Source of the DNA: Anaerolineaceae bacterium UBA4781
Lineage (GTDB): Bacteria; Chloroflexota; Anaerolineae; Anaerolineales; Anaerolineaceae
DNA length: 64,000 nt
Direction: 5' to 3'
Assembly (NCBI GenBank): GCA_002403105.1
Contig: DHHD01000106.1
Coordinates: 1-64,000 of the forward strand
A program made the translations under genes and the position numbers. The notes under the pieces are model-generated. The model saw nothing but the letters and a program-made list of their open reading frames with translations. It searched no databases and was not told the DNA's origin. This document shows positions 45,431-54,678 of the stretch, piece after piece; position 1 is the stretch's first letter, and every line of letters begins with the position of its first letter.

Positions 45431-46210
45431 ATGGATTTCATTCAAAATACTATTAAAGCAGTAATTCTGGATATGGATGGCGTCTTATGGAAAAGCAATG
45501 AACCGCTTTGTAATCTCAATGAGCTTTTCCATAGATTTGAAACCAATAATTTGCAGTTTTTATTTGCGACAAATAATGCTCTTCGCACCGTACCCCAATA
45601 TATAGAGAAATTTAACTCACTTGGTGTTAAGGTCACAGAAGAACAGATCCTCACCTCATCCATTGCCACTGGCTACTTGCTTGCCAAAGATTTCCCTGAG
45701 GGTGGTCCGGTGTATATCATGGGGGCATCAGCTTTGCAAACCACTCTGCTTGAATACAACTTCCCTTTTACAGAAGATCATCCCATCGCAGTAGTTGGAG
45801 GGTTAGATCCTGATATTTCTTATGATCGGCTGAAAAAAGCATCCCTGTTCATCCAATCTGGCATTCCTTTTTATTTTACGAATTCTGATGCCACCTATCC
45901 CACGCCCGAAGGATTCTATCCAGGAGCAGGTACTTTCTTAGCTGCTCTTGAGACAGCTTCAGGCGTAAAAGCAAAAATCGCTGGTAAGCCGCAGCCATTC
46001 CTTTTTGAAGCTTGTTTAAAACGATTGGGTACCTCACCGACTGAAACACTGACGATTGGAGATCGCCTGGAAACCGATATTCTTGGCGGCTTTAGAGCCG
46101 GTTGTAAAACAGCACTTGTGCTTTCAGGGGTTTCTACCCGGCAAGATCTTTTGAGTTGGAATCCAAAACCTGATTTTGTCTTTAATGATCTGATGCAGTT
46201 ATTTGAGTGA
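45431..46210 (+). CDS. HAD-superfamily subfamily IIA phosphatase (NagD-like)
   Basis: A 259-residue HAD hydrolase. Motif I is ILDMDGVLW (about residues 11-19), motif II FATNNA, and the C-terminal GDRLETDILGGFRAG is motif IV. Family members dephosphorylate small phosphates such as p-nitrophenyl phosphate, UMP, GMP and phosphoglycolate; the physiological substrate is unknown. ATG 45431 is preceded by GGAGAAGA; an upstream ATG at 45380 falls in the clpP terminator and is rejected. rlmN starts 18 bp after its stop. Confidence 0.88.
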   Translation: MDFIQNTIKAVILDMDGVLWKSNEPLCNLNELFHRFETNNLQFLFATNNALRTVPQYIEKFNSLGVKVTEEQILTSSIATGYLLAKDFPEGGPVYIMGASALQTTLLEYNFPFTEDHPIAVVGGLDPDISYDRLKKASLFIQSGIPFYFTNSDATYPTPEGFYPGAGTFLAALETASGVKAKIAGKPQPFLFEACLKRLGTSPTETLTIGDRLETDILGGFRAGCKTALVLSGVSTRQDLLSWNPKPDFVFNDLMQLFE

Positions 46211-46228
46211 GATTGAACGGAATACTTT

Positions 46229-47260
46229 ATGGAATGTATTCTTGATCTTGATAAGGAAAAACTACGAACATATTTCCATTCTATCGGACAGCCTGATTTT
46301 CGATGCGATCAAGTCTGGCATGGATTGTATGTTTCTTATTTTGATACCTGGGATACCTTCACAGTTCTTCCTCTGGAATTGCGCCAGCAGCTCTCACAGG
46401 ATTTTATCATTTCACCTCTCAAAGAGATTGATTGTATTCAATCACCAGATGCATTTACAAAAAAAGTTCTTTTTCAACTCCCCGGTGGGAATCCTGTTGA
46501 ATCTGTTTTGATGCATTACGATGAGAGAATTTCCATTTGCATATCAAGCCAATCCGGCTGCTCTATTGGATGTAAATTCTGCGCGACTGGTAAATTGGGT
46601 TGGAAGCAAGATCTTTCCAGCGGTGAGATTGTTGCGCAGGTCCTTTATTTTGCAAAAGAGCTAAATAAGGATCAGCAAAAGATCACCAATATCGTTATCA
46701 TGGGTATGGGAGAACCATTTCTCAATTACGAACAAGTGAAAAATGCAATCTTTAAAATCAATGATCATGATGGATTGAATATTGGTTCCAGGCATATCAC
46801 TGTTTCAACCATTGGGGTTCCCCGGCAGATCATTCAATTTGCACATGATTTTCCCCAGATTAATTTAGCTGTCAGCCTGCATGCTCCAACCAATAAACAG
46901 CGAAATACTATAATTCCGATTAATAAAAAATACCCCATCCAAGACATCCTATCAGCAGCAAAAGACTACATCCACATGACGAACCGGCGTGTTACTTTCG
47001 AGTATGTGATGATCGCAGGTTTCAACGATAACATTGAGGATGCAAACCAGCTTGGGAAACTTTTGCAAGGTTTGCTTTGTCATGTTAACTTGATCCCTCT
47101 CAATTCCACAGAGCATTTTGCAAAAAATCCGCCTGCTCATAACAAAATTGAAAGCTTTCGAAGAATTCTTAATGATCATCATATCCCAGCCACCATTCGC
47201 TTCAGTAAAGGCACACAGATTCGCGCCGGGTGCGGACAACTGGCAGGGAAACTATCTTGA
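46229..47260 (+). CDS. rlmN: Dual-specificity 23S rRNA/tRNA adenine-C2 methyltransferase RlmN
   Basis: A 343-residue radical-SAM enzyme that methylates A2503 of 23S rRNA and A37 of tRNA. The radical-SAM cluster is CSIGCKFC in a SGCSIGCKFCATG context. VIMGMGEPFLNYEQV and RHITVSTIGVP are conserved, and the C-terminal Cys for substrate handling is in GCGQLAG. Length matches the family. It is followed by prfB on the same strand after a 57-bp gap. Confidence 0.96.
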   Translation: MECILDLDKEKLRTYFHSIGQPDFRCDQVWHGLYVSYFDTWDTFTVLPLELRQQLSQDFIISPLKEIDCIQSPDAFTKKVLFQLPGGNPVESVLMHYDERISICISSQSGCSIGCKFCATGKLGWKQDLSSGEIVAQVLYFAKELNKDQQKITNIVIMGMGEPFLNYEQVKNAIFKINDHDGLNIGSRHITVSTIGVPRQIIQFAHDFPQINLAVSLHAPTNKQRNTIIPINKKYPIQDILSAAKDYIHMTNRRVTFEYVMIAGFNDNIEDANQLGKLLQGLLCHVNLIPLNSTEHFAKNPPAHNKIESFRRILNDHHIPATIRFSKGTQIRAGCGQLAGKLS

Positions 47261-47317
47261 ATTATCATTTCCGCATATAATATTGATTCATTACTTTCAA
47301 TTTTTCAGGAGATTATT

Positions 47318-48407
47318 GTGCAAGATTTGTTAGATCGAGCGAATAGTTGTTTATCAAAATTACTTACTCTTAAGGAGCATCTTTGACTGGGATGCGAAAA
47401 AAGAACAATTAGCTAGACTTTCCAGGGAATCTGAAACATCCAATTTTTGGGATAACACCAACCGCGCACGTCAGACAATGAAGACGATTTCTAATCTGAA
47501 TGACGAGATCGGGTCATGGGAAGATCTCTTTCAACAAACTCAAGCTCTTCATGATTTGGTAGCTTTGGATGATGAGTCACTTCGCGCTGAACTGGAAAAT
47601 GAAATTCAGAAAATTGAAAAACAGATAACCATTCTTGAATTTGATACCCTTCTATCAGGTCCTTATGACAAAGGGAATGCCATCCTTTCGATTAATGCCG
47701 GTGCGGGTGGAACGGATGCCCAGGATTGGGCTGCTATGTTGGAACGCATGTACCTGCGTTGGGCGGAAAAATCAGGTTTTCAAACAGAGATAATCCATCT
47801 TACCGAAGGTGAAGAAGCTGGGATTAAGAGCATTACGATCTCGATCTCTGGAAAATATGCCTATGGCTATTTGCGGGCTGAAAAAGGAGTCCATCGTCTG
47901 GTGCGTCTCTCCCCTTTTGATGCCGCTCACCGCCGCCATACTTCTTTCGTTCAGGTTGAAGTTTTACCGGAAGTTACTTCCGAGGATCCAGAAGTAATGC
48001 TTAATCCTGATGATCTCGAAATTGATGTATTCAAATCAGCTGGCGCAGGTGGACAAAATGTTCAAAAGAACGCTACTGCTATACGCATTACGCATAAACC
48101 CACAGGTATTGTAGTAACTTGCCAAAATGAACGCTCACAACTTCAAAATAAAGAAAACGCCCTCAAAGTATTACGTGGCCGCCTTTATCAAATAAAACTG
48201 GAAGAGCAAGAAAAACAAATTTCCACTCTAAAGGGTGAATTTCTGAAGATCGAATGGGGTAGTCAGATCCGTTCTTATGTACTACATCCCTATCAGATGG
48301 TAAAAGATCATCGCACTGACTATGAAGAAAGGAATACCCAAGCTGTGCTGGATGGGGAGATTGATGGATTCATACAATCGTATTTGAAGTCAGTTAAAAA
48401 GCCCTGA
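47318..48407 (+). CDS. prfB: Peptide chain release factor 2 (programmed +1 frameshift)
   Basis: RF2, 362 residues after frameshift: join 47318-47383 with 47385-48407. It starts with GTG 47318 behind CAGGAG, reads 22 codons, and meets TGA at 47384. The slippery context is AAGGAG-cat-CTT-TGA-C, the classic RF2 autoregulatory signal with an internal Shine-Dalgarno three nt before CTT. The +1 frame then continues with DWDAKKEQLARLSRESE. The body has the codon-recognition SPF in RLSPFDAAHRRHTSF and the peptidyl hydrolysis motif GAGGQNVQKNATAIR. A terminator overlaps the stop. Confidence 0.96.
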
Positions 48408-48427
48408 TTATTATCAGGGCTTTTTTT
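48396..48427 (+). terminator. Intrinsic terminator of prfB
   Basis: Hairpin AAAAAGCCCTGAT-TATT-ATCAGGGCTTTTTTT. The prfB stop codon is inside the stem, and the A-rich flank lets it serve convergent pfkA too. Confidence 0.9.
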
Positions 48428-48430
48428 GTA

Positions 48431-49399
48431 TTAATCAAGGACACGTGCAAGTTCAAAGAGGTCCATATCAATAGGTTTGGTTTTCCCTACCACTTCTTTT
48501 AGGGGAGTAGTTTTTAATGCATTATTCACCCACCCTACCAGAACCCCATATTCTCCTCTTGCCAAACAATCAACAGCTCCAGCACCCAGGCGGCTTCCTA
48601 AAATACGATCTTGCGCGCTGGGAGAACCGCCCCGTTGAACATGACCGAGTATGGTAACTCGTAGAGCAAATCCAATCTCTTCATTGTGTTCTTCAAAATA
48701 ATTAGCTAGTCTTGTGGCATTATATTTTGCGCCTTCTGCAACAACCACGATGGCATGCGATTTACCGCGCTCATACGCTTTTGCTAAAACATCTACAATT
48801 TCTTGCGGATCAACATCAACTTCCGGTAAAATAACAGTCTCCGCACCACCAGCGATGGATGCCATTAGTGCCAAGTAGCCACATTTTCGTCCCATCACTT
48901 CCAATAAGAAAGCACGTTGATGCGATGAACCGGTTACCTTCAGACGGTCAATCGCTTCAAGAGCAATATTTAAAGCAGTATCAACACCAATGGTAGTATC
49001 AGAACCCACCAGATCGTTATCGATGGTTGAGGCAACCCCTACTACTGGGAAACCCATTTCAGAAAAATAATAAGAACCGGTTTGTGATCCATTTCCACCG
49101 ATCACCACCAAACCTTCAATTCCATTCCCATTCAGAGCACGCAAGGCTTTCATTCTGCCTGATTCCGTTTTAAATTCCTCACAACGTGCACTCCCCAAAA
49201 CAGTTCCGCCTTTTTGGATGATCCCACCCACATCACGTGGACCCATTGGAATCAGTTTTCCTTCGATCAATCCGGAATATCCCAGAGGTACCCCATATAC
49301 CTCAAATCCTTTTTGTGTTCCTGTTCTTACAACAGCTCTGATAGCTGCATTCATTCCAGGGGCATCTCCACCACTTGTTAAAACAGCGATTTTTTTCAT
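48431..49399 (-). CDS. pfkA: 6-phosphofructokinase
   Basis: Phosphorylates fructose-6-phosphate in glycolysis; 322 residues. The N-terminus is KKIAVLTSGGDAPGMNAAIRA, followed by GYSGLIEG, STIDNDLVGSDTTIGVDTA and MGRKCGYLALMASIAGGAE. The phosphate-binding loop reads GGNGS where ATP-dependent enzymes have GGDGS; the Gly after it argues for ATP rather than pyrophosphate, but the Asn is unusual. ATG 49399 has GGAG upstream, so the six codons before it are not used. Confidence 0.94.
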   Translation of the reverse strand: MKKIAVLTSGGDAPGMNAAIRAVVRTGTQKGFEVYGVPLGYSGLIEGKLIPMGPRDVGGIIQKGGTVLGSARCEEFKTESGRMKALRALNGNGIEGLVVIGGNGSQTGSYYFSEMGFPVVGVASTIDNDLVGSDTTIGVDTALNIALEAIDRLKVTGSSHQRAFLLEVMGRKCGYLALMASIAGGAETVILPEVDVDPQEIVDVLAKAYERGKSHAIVVVAEGAKYNATRLANYFEEHNEEIGFALRVTILGHVQRGGSPSAQDRILGSRLGAGAVDCLARGEYGVLVGWVNNALKTTPLKEVVGKTKPIDMDLFELARVLD

Positions 49400-49491
49400 A
49401 TTCAACTCCAGATTCAAAAATCAATGAATTCTAACATAGTCATATCATTTTCTAGGTAGTTTTGTGACCTTATTAACTGGTAATTTCATTG

Positions 49492-49519
49492 TTGTTCTGG
49501 TTCAATTGTTTCTTATAAT
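49492..49519 (+). promoter_or_regulatory. Probable promoter of the oxidoreductase cluster
   Basis: TTGTTC (49492-49497), 16-bp spacer, TATAAT (49514-49519), 18 bp before the first ATG at 49538. The rest of the 49400-49537 gap is AT-rich and featureless. Confidence 0.55.
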
Positions 49520-49537
49520 ATCACTCAAAATAAACAT

Positions 49538-51667
49538 ATGAAAATGACAGAAAAAAACAACCGAATTCAAGCTCATCCAATTCTTACGGTTAACCGTGGA
49601 AAGAAGATTCATTTTACATGGGCTGATCAACCTTGTGAGGGTTTTGAAAACGAGACGATTGCATCAGCTCTAATCGCAAACGGGTTCCATATCTTCCAGC
49701 ACCACCATAAAGACCATTCCCCTCAAGGGTTATATTGTGCAAACGGGCAGTGTTCACAATGCCTGGTTTTGGTGAACGGGTACCCACAAAAAGCATGCAT
49801 GGAACCCATTCACGAGGGACTGCAAATACAACCTTTGGATGGTTACTATACCCTGCCAGCCAATGTTCCCAATGTTGTTTATTTTCCTATCATTCACAAA
49901 CAAATCAAAGTAATGATCATTGGTGCCGGTCCTGCAGGCCTCTCTGCAGCTATCGAATTAGGGAAACAGGGAATTAAAACACTTCTTGTAGATGATAAGA
50001 ACCAACCCGGTGGAAAACTGGTGCTTCAGACTCACCGTTTCTTTGGCTCAAAGGAATTTGTATACGCGGGTACACGTGGAATCGATATTGCGAAAAATCT
50101 TTCCAACGAGCTGGGTCAAAATCCATCTGTCGAAACATGGTTGAACTCCCCGGCAGTGGCCGTTTTCAGTGACCATAAAGTAGGAGTACTGAAAGACAAT
50201 CAACAGTATGCTCTCATCGAACCTGAAATTCTTATTATTGCCACTGGGGCTCGTGAAAAATCACTGCGCTTTCCGGGAAATACACTGCCCGGGATCTTTG
50301 GCGCAGGTGCTTTTCAAACCCTGCTTAACCGTGATCTGGTTATTCCTGGTCAGACCTTTTTTATCGTGGGAGGAGGAAATGTCGGGTTGATCGCCGCCTA
50401 CCACGCGCTTCAAGCAGGTATTCAAATTGCCGGCTTGGCAGAGATCTTACCCCAATGCGGTGGGTATAAGGTCCATCTGGATAAAATCAAACGCCTGAGT
50501 GTACCTATCTATACTTCTCACACCATTCTGCAAGCGCATGGAACAGAACATGTAAATTTAGTTACCATTGCGAAGGTGAATGACAGTTTTCGGCCAATTC
50601 CCAGTTCTAAAAAGACTATTGCCTGTGATGGTGTATTAATCGCAGCAGGATTGAATCCTGTGAATGAATTCCTGTATCAGGCACAGGAATTCGGTTTTCA
50701 GGTATTTGCTGCCGGTGACGCAGAAGAGATCGCTGAAGCTTCAGCAGCTATCATATCGGGTAGAATCACTGCCAAAAAAGTTCTGTCTAAAATTCTAAAT
50801 ACACAATTTTTTAATGATGAAATTGAAGATTTACTAAAATTCAAGCAGGTTCTATCCTCCAAACCTGGAGAAACTCTGAAATCGAAACCATCACTCACAC
50901 CTGCAGGTGTTAAACCGATCTTCCACTGTGTGCAAGAGATACCGTGTAATCCCTGCTCAGGTCTCTGTGCCCAGCATCTGATTCAAATCCCAATGAATAA
51001 TATTCTTTCAATTCCTGATTTTATTGATCCGGATGGGAAATGTACTGGCTGCGCTCAGTGTGTTATTGGTTGTCCTGGTTTAGCCATTACATTGGTTGAC
51101 TACCGTAAGGATGCGCGCTTTCCGATTGTAACTCTACCCTGTGAGCTTACTGTAAACAAAGATGCGATCATTGGTCGATCTTTCCCCGTAACAGACTTTG
51201 AAGGGCGAGTGATTGGTATTGCAGAAGTCATTCATGTAATACAATCTGCCAAAATGGATCATACCTCTTTAATAAAACTAATCGCTCCGGTTGAAATTGC
51301 AGAAAAAATCGCAGGTATTCAATTCGAAAAGAGGATCGCAAGTTTCAGTGAAAATACAGTGCAGGATGAAATAAAATCCCAAACCATGCTTTGCCGCTGT
51401 GAAAGAGTCTCAGAACAAGAAATCCGCGATCTCATCCAGCACGGTGTTCATGATCTCAACCTTATTAAAGCCATTACCCGAGCCGGAATGGGAGCTTGTG
51501 GAGGAAAAACTTGCGAATCTTTAATATTGCAGATTATGCGCGAAGAAGGTGTTTCTCAAGCAGAGGTCATCCCACTTTCAAAAAGACCGCTTGCCATGGA
51601 AATAACTTTAAAAACATTCATTGAAACGGATACAGTATTAGGCAAAACAGAAAATCATGATTCATGA
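49538..51667 (+). CDS. Multi-cofactor amine/imino-acid dehydrogenase, FAD/Fe-S subunit
   Basis: A 709-residue protein combining: an N-terminal 2Fe-2S domain (about 15-110; CANGQCSQC...KAC), an FAD/NAD(P) disulfide-oxidoreductase domain (GAGPAGLSAAIELGKQG near 128; second nucleotide site VGGGNVGLIAAYHA), a Cys cluster CVQEIPCNPCSGLC, a 4Fe-4S motif CTGCAQCVIGCPG, and a C-terminal BFD-like [2Fe-2S] domain (CRCERVSEQEIRDLI, ACGGKTCESLI). The layout resembles the alpha subunits of sarcosine oxidase, HCN synthase and hydroxyproline dehydrogenases with an added ferredoxin module. It overlaps the next FAD subunit by 11 bp. The substrate is unknown. Confidence 0.82.
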   Translation: MKMTEKNNRIQAHPILTVNRGKKIHFTWADQPCEGFENETIASALIANGFHIFQHHHKDHSPQGLYCANGQCSQCLVLVNGYPQKACMEPIHEGLQIQPLDGYYTLPANVPNVVYFPIIHKQIKVMIIGAGPAGLSAAIELGKQGIKTLLVDDKNQPGGKLVLQTHRFFGSKEFVYAGTRGIDIAKNLSNELGQNPSVETWLNSPAVAVFSDHKVGVLKDNQQYALIEPEILIIATGAREKSLRFPGNTLPGIFGAGAFQTLLNRDLVIPGQTFFIVGGGNVGLIAAYHALQAGIQIAGLAEILPQCGGYKVHLDKIKRLSVPIYTSHTILQAHGTEHVNLVTIAKVNDSFRPIPSSKKTIACDGVLIAAGLNPVNEFLYQAQEFGFQVFAAGDAEEIAEASAAIISGRITAKKVLSKILNTQFFNDEIEDLLKFKQVLSSKPGETLKSKPSLTPAGVKPIFHCVQEIPCNPCSGLCAQHLIQIPMNNILSIPDFIDPDGKCTGCAQCVIGCPGLAITLVDYRKDARFPIVTLPCELTVNKDAIIGRSFPVTDFEGRVIGIAEVIHVIQSAKMDHTSLIKLIAPVEIAEKIAGIQFEKRIASFSENTVQDEIKSQTMLCRCERVSEQEIRDLIQHGVHDLNLIKAITRAGMGACGGKTCESLILQIMREEGVSQAEVIPLSKRPLAMEITLKTFIETDTVLGKTENHDS

Positions 51668-52814
51668 AAATTTTGATACGATCATTATTGGTGCGGGTTC
51701 AGTAGGCGTCCCGACTGCTTTCTTTCTAGCAAAAGCTGGTTTGAAAGTGCTCGTTTTAGATAATAGACCCAGTATTGGGCAAGCATCCAATAAAGCTGCC
51801 ATTGGAGGAATTCGAGCAACTCATTCCGACCCATCGAAAGCATGGCTATGCCAGCGCAGTCTGCAAATCTTCTCCACCTGGAAAGAATTGTATGGTGATG
51901 AAATTGAATGGAAAAAAGGCGGGTATGTTTATGCTGTTTATCGTAAAGAAGAAGAGTCAAGCTTAAAAGCGCTTCTGGCTCTACAAAAATCCTGGAAAAT
52001 GAATATTGATTGGTTGGATGCAAAAGCACTACTTGAGGTGATCCCTGATCTGAATGCAGAAGGTCTTTTAGGTGGTACTTATTCTCCAGATGATGGAAAT
52101 GCCTCCCCTCTCCTTTCCTTATTTGCCTTTTACAAACATGCTCTCGCTCATCATGCAAAATTCCATTTCAATGAAGCAGTAATAGAATTTACAAAACAAA
52201 ATGGGAAGCTCACTGGTATTCAGACCACGAAGGGTTATTATTCCTCGGATATTATTATTAATGCCGCAGGTGCCTGGGCGGGTGAACTGGGAAAATTGGC
52301 GGGAATACCGATTCCGATCAATCCTGAATCACATGAAGCCGGCATTACTGAACCCGTTCAACCCTTTATGGAACCGATGATCGTAGATATTCGACCCATG
52401 GGAATTACATCGAATTTCTACTTTTATCAGCATGCCACCGGACAGATCTTATTTTGCTTTTCACCGGAACCGCCTATTCAAGGTTTCAATACCAGAGTAA
52501 CCTCCGATTTCCTTCCTACTGCTGCTCAACGGTTGCTCGACCTCATCCCGAGATTACAGAATATCCGCGTTCGTAGAGCCTGGCGCGGTCTATATCCCAT
52601 GACTCCGGATGGATCTCCATTTCTGGGTCCCGTTTTAGATACACCGGGCATGCTCCTGGCAGCCGGAATGTGTGGTCAAGGTTTCATGTTAGGACCAGGA
52701 GTCGGAGAATTACTGGCAAACGTTGTAACCGGATGTTCAAGTGAAGCGCAACAAGAAATTCTTCAAAACCTTTCCCTTTCCAGGTCCATTTCTCGTGTAG
52801 AGATGTTAAAATAA
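51657..52814 (+). CDS. FAD-dependent DAO-family oxidoreductase (amine dehydrogenase beta subunit)
   Basis: A 385-residue D-amino-acid-oxidase-fold protein. The FAD motif IIGAGSVGVPTAFFLAKAG is at residues 11-29, and IGQASNKAAIGGIRATHS follows. The C-terminus has RRAWRGLYPMTPDGSPFLGP and GMCGQGFMLGPGVGE, as in sarcosine oxidase beta, HcnC and D-hydroxyproline dehydrogenase subunits. It overlaps the 709-residue subunit gene, so the two very likely form one complex that oxidises an amine or imino acid and passes electrons through the Fe-S subunit. Confidence 0.85.
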   Translation: MIHENFDTIIIGAGSVGVPTAFFLAKAGLKVLVLDNRPSIGQASNKAAIGGIRATHSDPSKAWLCQRSLQIFSTWKELYGDEIEWKKGGYVYAVYRKEEESSLKALLALQKSWKMNIDWLDAKALLEVIPDLNAEGLLGGTYSPDDGNASPLLSLFAFYKHALAHHAKFHFNEAVIEFTKQNGKLTGIQTTKGYYSSDIIINAAGAWAGELGKLAGIPIPINPESHEAGITEPVQPFMEPMIVDIRPMGITSNFYFYQHATGQILFCFSPEPPIQGFNTRVTSDFLPTAAQRLLDLIPRLQNIRVRRAWRGLYPMTPDGSPFLGPVLDTPGMLLAAGMCGQGFMLGPGVGELLANVVTGCSSEAQQEILQNLSLSRSISRVEMLK

Positions 52815-52843
52815 TCCAATATTAATTGAATAAAGGATTTTTG

Positions 52844-53944
52844 ATGGAACAAGATACTGTATTTGTACCTGTTAACAAACTTTATGATTTCATGCTCTCT
52901 GTGTTTATAAAAGCTGGCGTTCCAGAGGAAGACGCAAAAATCTGTTCGGATGTGCTAATTAAATCTGACCTGCGTGGTATTGAATCGCATGGCATTGGAC
53001 GTTTACGCATGTATTATGACCGCTTGAAAAGTGGTTTGATCGAGAAAAAAGCGAATCTTACAATCGTACGGGAATCACCCACCACAGCAGTGGTCGATGG
53101 CAACCATGGTTTGGGAATGGTGGTTGCTTTTAAATCCATGCAGTTGGCAATTATTAAAGCCAAAGAATTAGGAATGGGTGCCGTAGCCGTCCGAAATTCG
53201 ACTCATTTTGGGATCGATGGATATTACCCGCTCATGGCCATTCAGGAGAACATGATCGGTATGAGCTTTACTAATGCACGCCCATGCGTTTCTCCTACTC
53301 ATGGAACCCAACCCATCTTGGGCACGAATCCCATCAGCTTTGGAGCACCTACTGATGAAGAATGTCCATTTTTGTATGACGGTGCAACCTCGATCACACA
53401 GCGTGGTAAGATCGAAGTACTGGCACGCGCTGAAAAACCAGTTCCATCTGGATGGGTTATTGACCAAAATAATGACCCAATGACTGATGCGGATAAAATT
53501 TTACAGCAGATATTGCTTGATAATGCAGCGTTGCTTCCTCTGGGTGGAACGAGCGAAATAACCGGTGGGCATAAAGGGTACTGTCTTTCCACCATCGTTG
53601 AAATACTCTCTTCCGCGTTACAGAGTGGAGCATTTTTATTCCAGCTTTCGGGTTTGGATGAAAACAATGATCCCACTCGTTTTCGCGTAGGTCATTTCTT
53701 TATGGTGATGAATATTGAAAACTTCCTCCCAATTAATGAATTCAAGAAAAATATTGGGGATCTTCTGCGTTCACTTCGTTCTACTCGCACAGTTCCCGGT
53801 GAAGATCGTATTTATACTGCCGGAGAGAAAGAATTTGAAATGGAGAAAATTATTGTTCAACAGGGGGTAGCAGTAAATGCAAACTTGCGTAAAGATATTC
53901 TTTATCTGCAGCAAGAATTAGGATTAACCAACTCACTTTTATAA
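52844..53944 (+). CDS. Ldh2/malate dehydrogenase-family oxidoreductase
   Basis: A 366-residue NAD(P)-dependent reductase of the Ldh2/DpkA superfamily. LIKSDLRGIESHGIGRL, HGLGMVVAFKSMQ, VRNSTHFGIDGYY and HGTQPILGTNPISFGAP are the family signature blocks. Members include malate and ureidoglycolate dehydrogenases and delta-1-pyrroline/piperideine-2-carboxylate reductases. Next to an amine/imino-acid dehydrogenase, an imine or 2-oxoacid reductase role is attractive but unproven. ATG 52844 has AAAGGA upstream; an in-frame TTG lies six codons before it. Confidence 0.88.
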   Translation: MEQDTVFVPVNKLYDFMLSVFIKAGVPEEDAKICSDVLIKSDLRGIESHGIGRLRMYYDRLKSGLIEKKANLTIVRESPTTAVVDGNHGLGMVVAFKSMQLAIIKAKELGMGAVAVRNSTHFGIDGYYPLMAIQENMIGMSFTNARPCVSPTHGTQPILGTNPISFGAPTDEECPFLYDGATSITQRGKIEVLARAEKPVPSGWVIDQNNDPMTDADKILQQILLDNAALLPLGGTSEITGGHKGYCLSTIVEILSSALQSGAFLFQLSGLDENNDPTRFRVGHFFMVMNIENFLPINEFKKNIGDLLRSLRSTRTVPGEDRIYTAGEKEFEMEKIIVQQGVAVNANLRKDILYLQQELGLTNSLL

Positions 53945-53946
53945 TA

Positions 53947-54612
53947 ATGATGAAAATTAAAGGGCTTGTTTTTGATTTTGATGGTTTGATCCTTGATACA
54001 GAAACCGGTGAAGTGAAGATCTGGGAAAAAATCTTGCAGCAATTTGGGCTCGTTCTCCCTATGGATCAATATTTACAATATGTGGGGCATGCAACTGATA
54101 ATCAATTTGTACAAAACATTTTACACGATCTAGGATTAACCGACGCTCAAATACAATCTGCTCTTATTGAATATGAGAATCTATTTTCTACTTCAGATTT
54201 TTTCAAAACTCCTCGCGAGGGGATTCGTGAGTTCATTCAATCCGGAAAAGGCAACGGTTTCAATCTTGGGATTGCATCGAATTCTTATTCGGACTGGGTT
54301 ATCGGGCATTTGCAAAATTTAGATCTGGAACAGTTCTTTAATCCGATCTGCACCCGTGAAGCTGTCTCAAATTCAAAACCTGATCCTGAATTATATAATC
54401 TTGTTCTTAGGAAATGGAATTTTTTACCACAAGAAGTCCTTGCCTTTGAAGATTCCCCCAATGGCATTTTAGCCGCAAAAAATGCGGGGATATTTTGTAT
54501 TGCGGTTCCAAATCCGCTCACAGCGAATATGGATAACAGCGCTGCAGATCTATTATTTAATTCATTTACTGAGATGGATCTCCATCAAATAACACATGGT
54601 TTAAAGAAATAG
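53947..54612 (+). CDS. HAD-IA phosphatase (beta-phosphoglucomutase-like)
   Basis: A 221-residue HAD hydrolase. Motif I is FDFDGLILDTE (about residues 9-19), motif II IASNSYSDWV, motif III NSKPDPELY, and motif IV AFEDSPNGILAAKNAG. A helical cap fits the phosphoglucomutase/phosphatase group. It follows the Ldh2-family gene by 2 bp and is probably part of the same transcript; a metabolite-repair or sugar-phosphate role is possible. Either of two adjacent ATGs (53947, 53950) may be used. Confidence 0.88.
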   Translation: MMKIKGLVFDFDGLILDTETGEVKIWEKILQQFGLVLPMDQYLQYVGHATDNQFVQNILHDLGLTDAQIQSALIEYENLFSTSDFFKTPREGIREFIQSGKGNGFNLGIASNSYSDWVIGHLQNLDLEQFFNPICTREAVSNSKPDPELYNLVLRKWNFLPQEVLAFEDSPNGILAAKNAGIFCIAVPNPLTANMDNSAADLLFNSFTEMDLHQITHGLKK

Positions 54613-54678
54613 CCAATTTATTTGGTTGAATTCTGAAATTGAAGATTATACTTAGGCGTAATCACTCAACAATTTTCT

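Noticed and set aside
47478..48407. prfB starting at ATG 47478
   Set aside because: This would delete the N-terminal helices of RF2; the upstream GTG and frameshift site restore the normal length.
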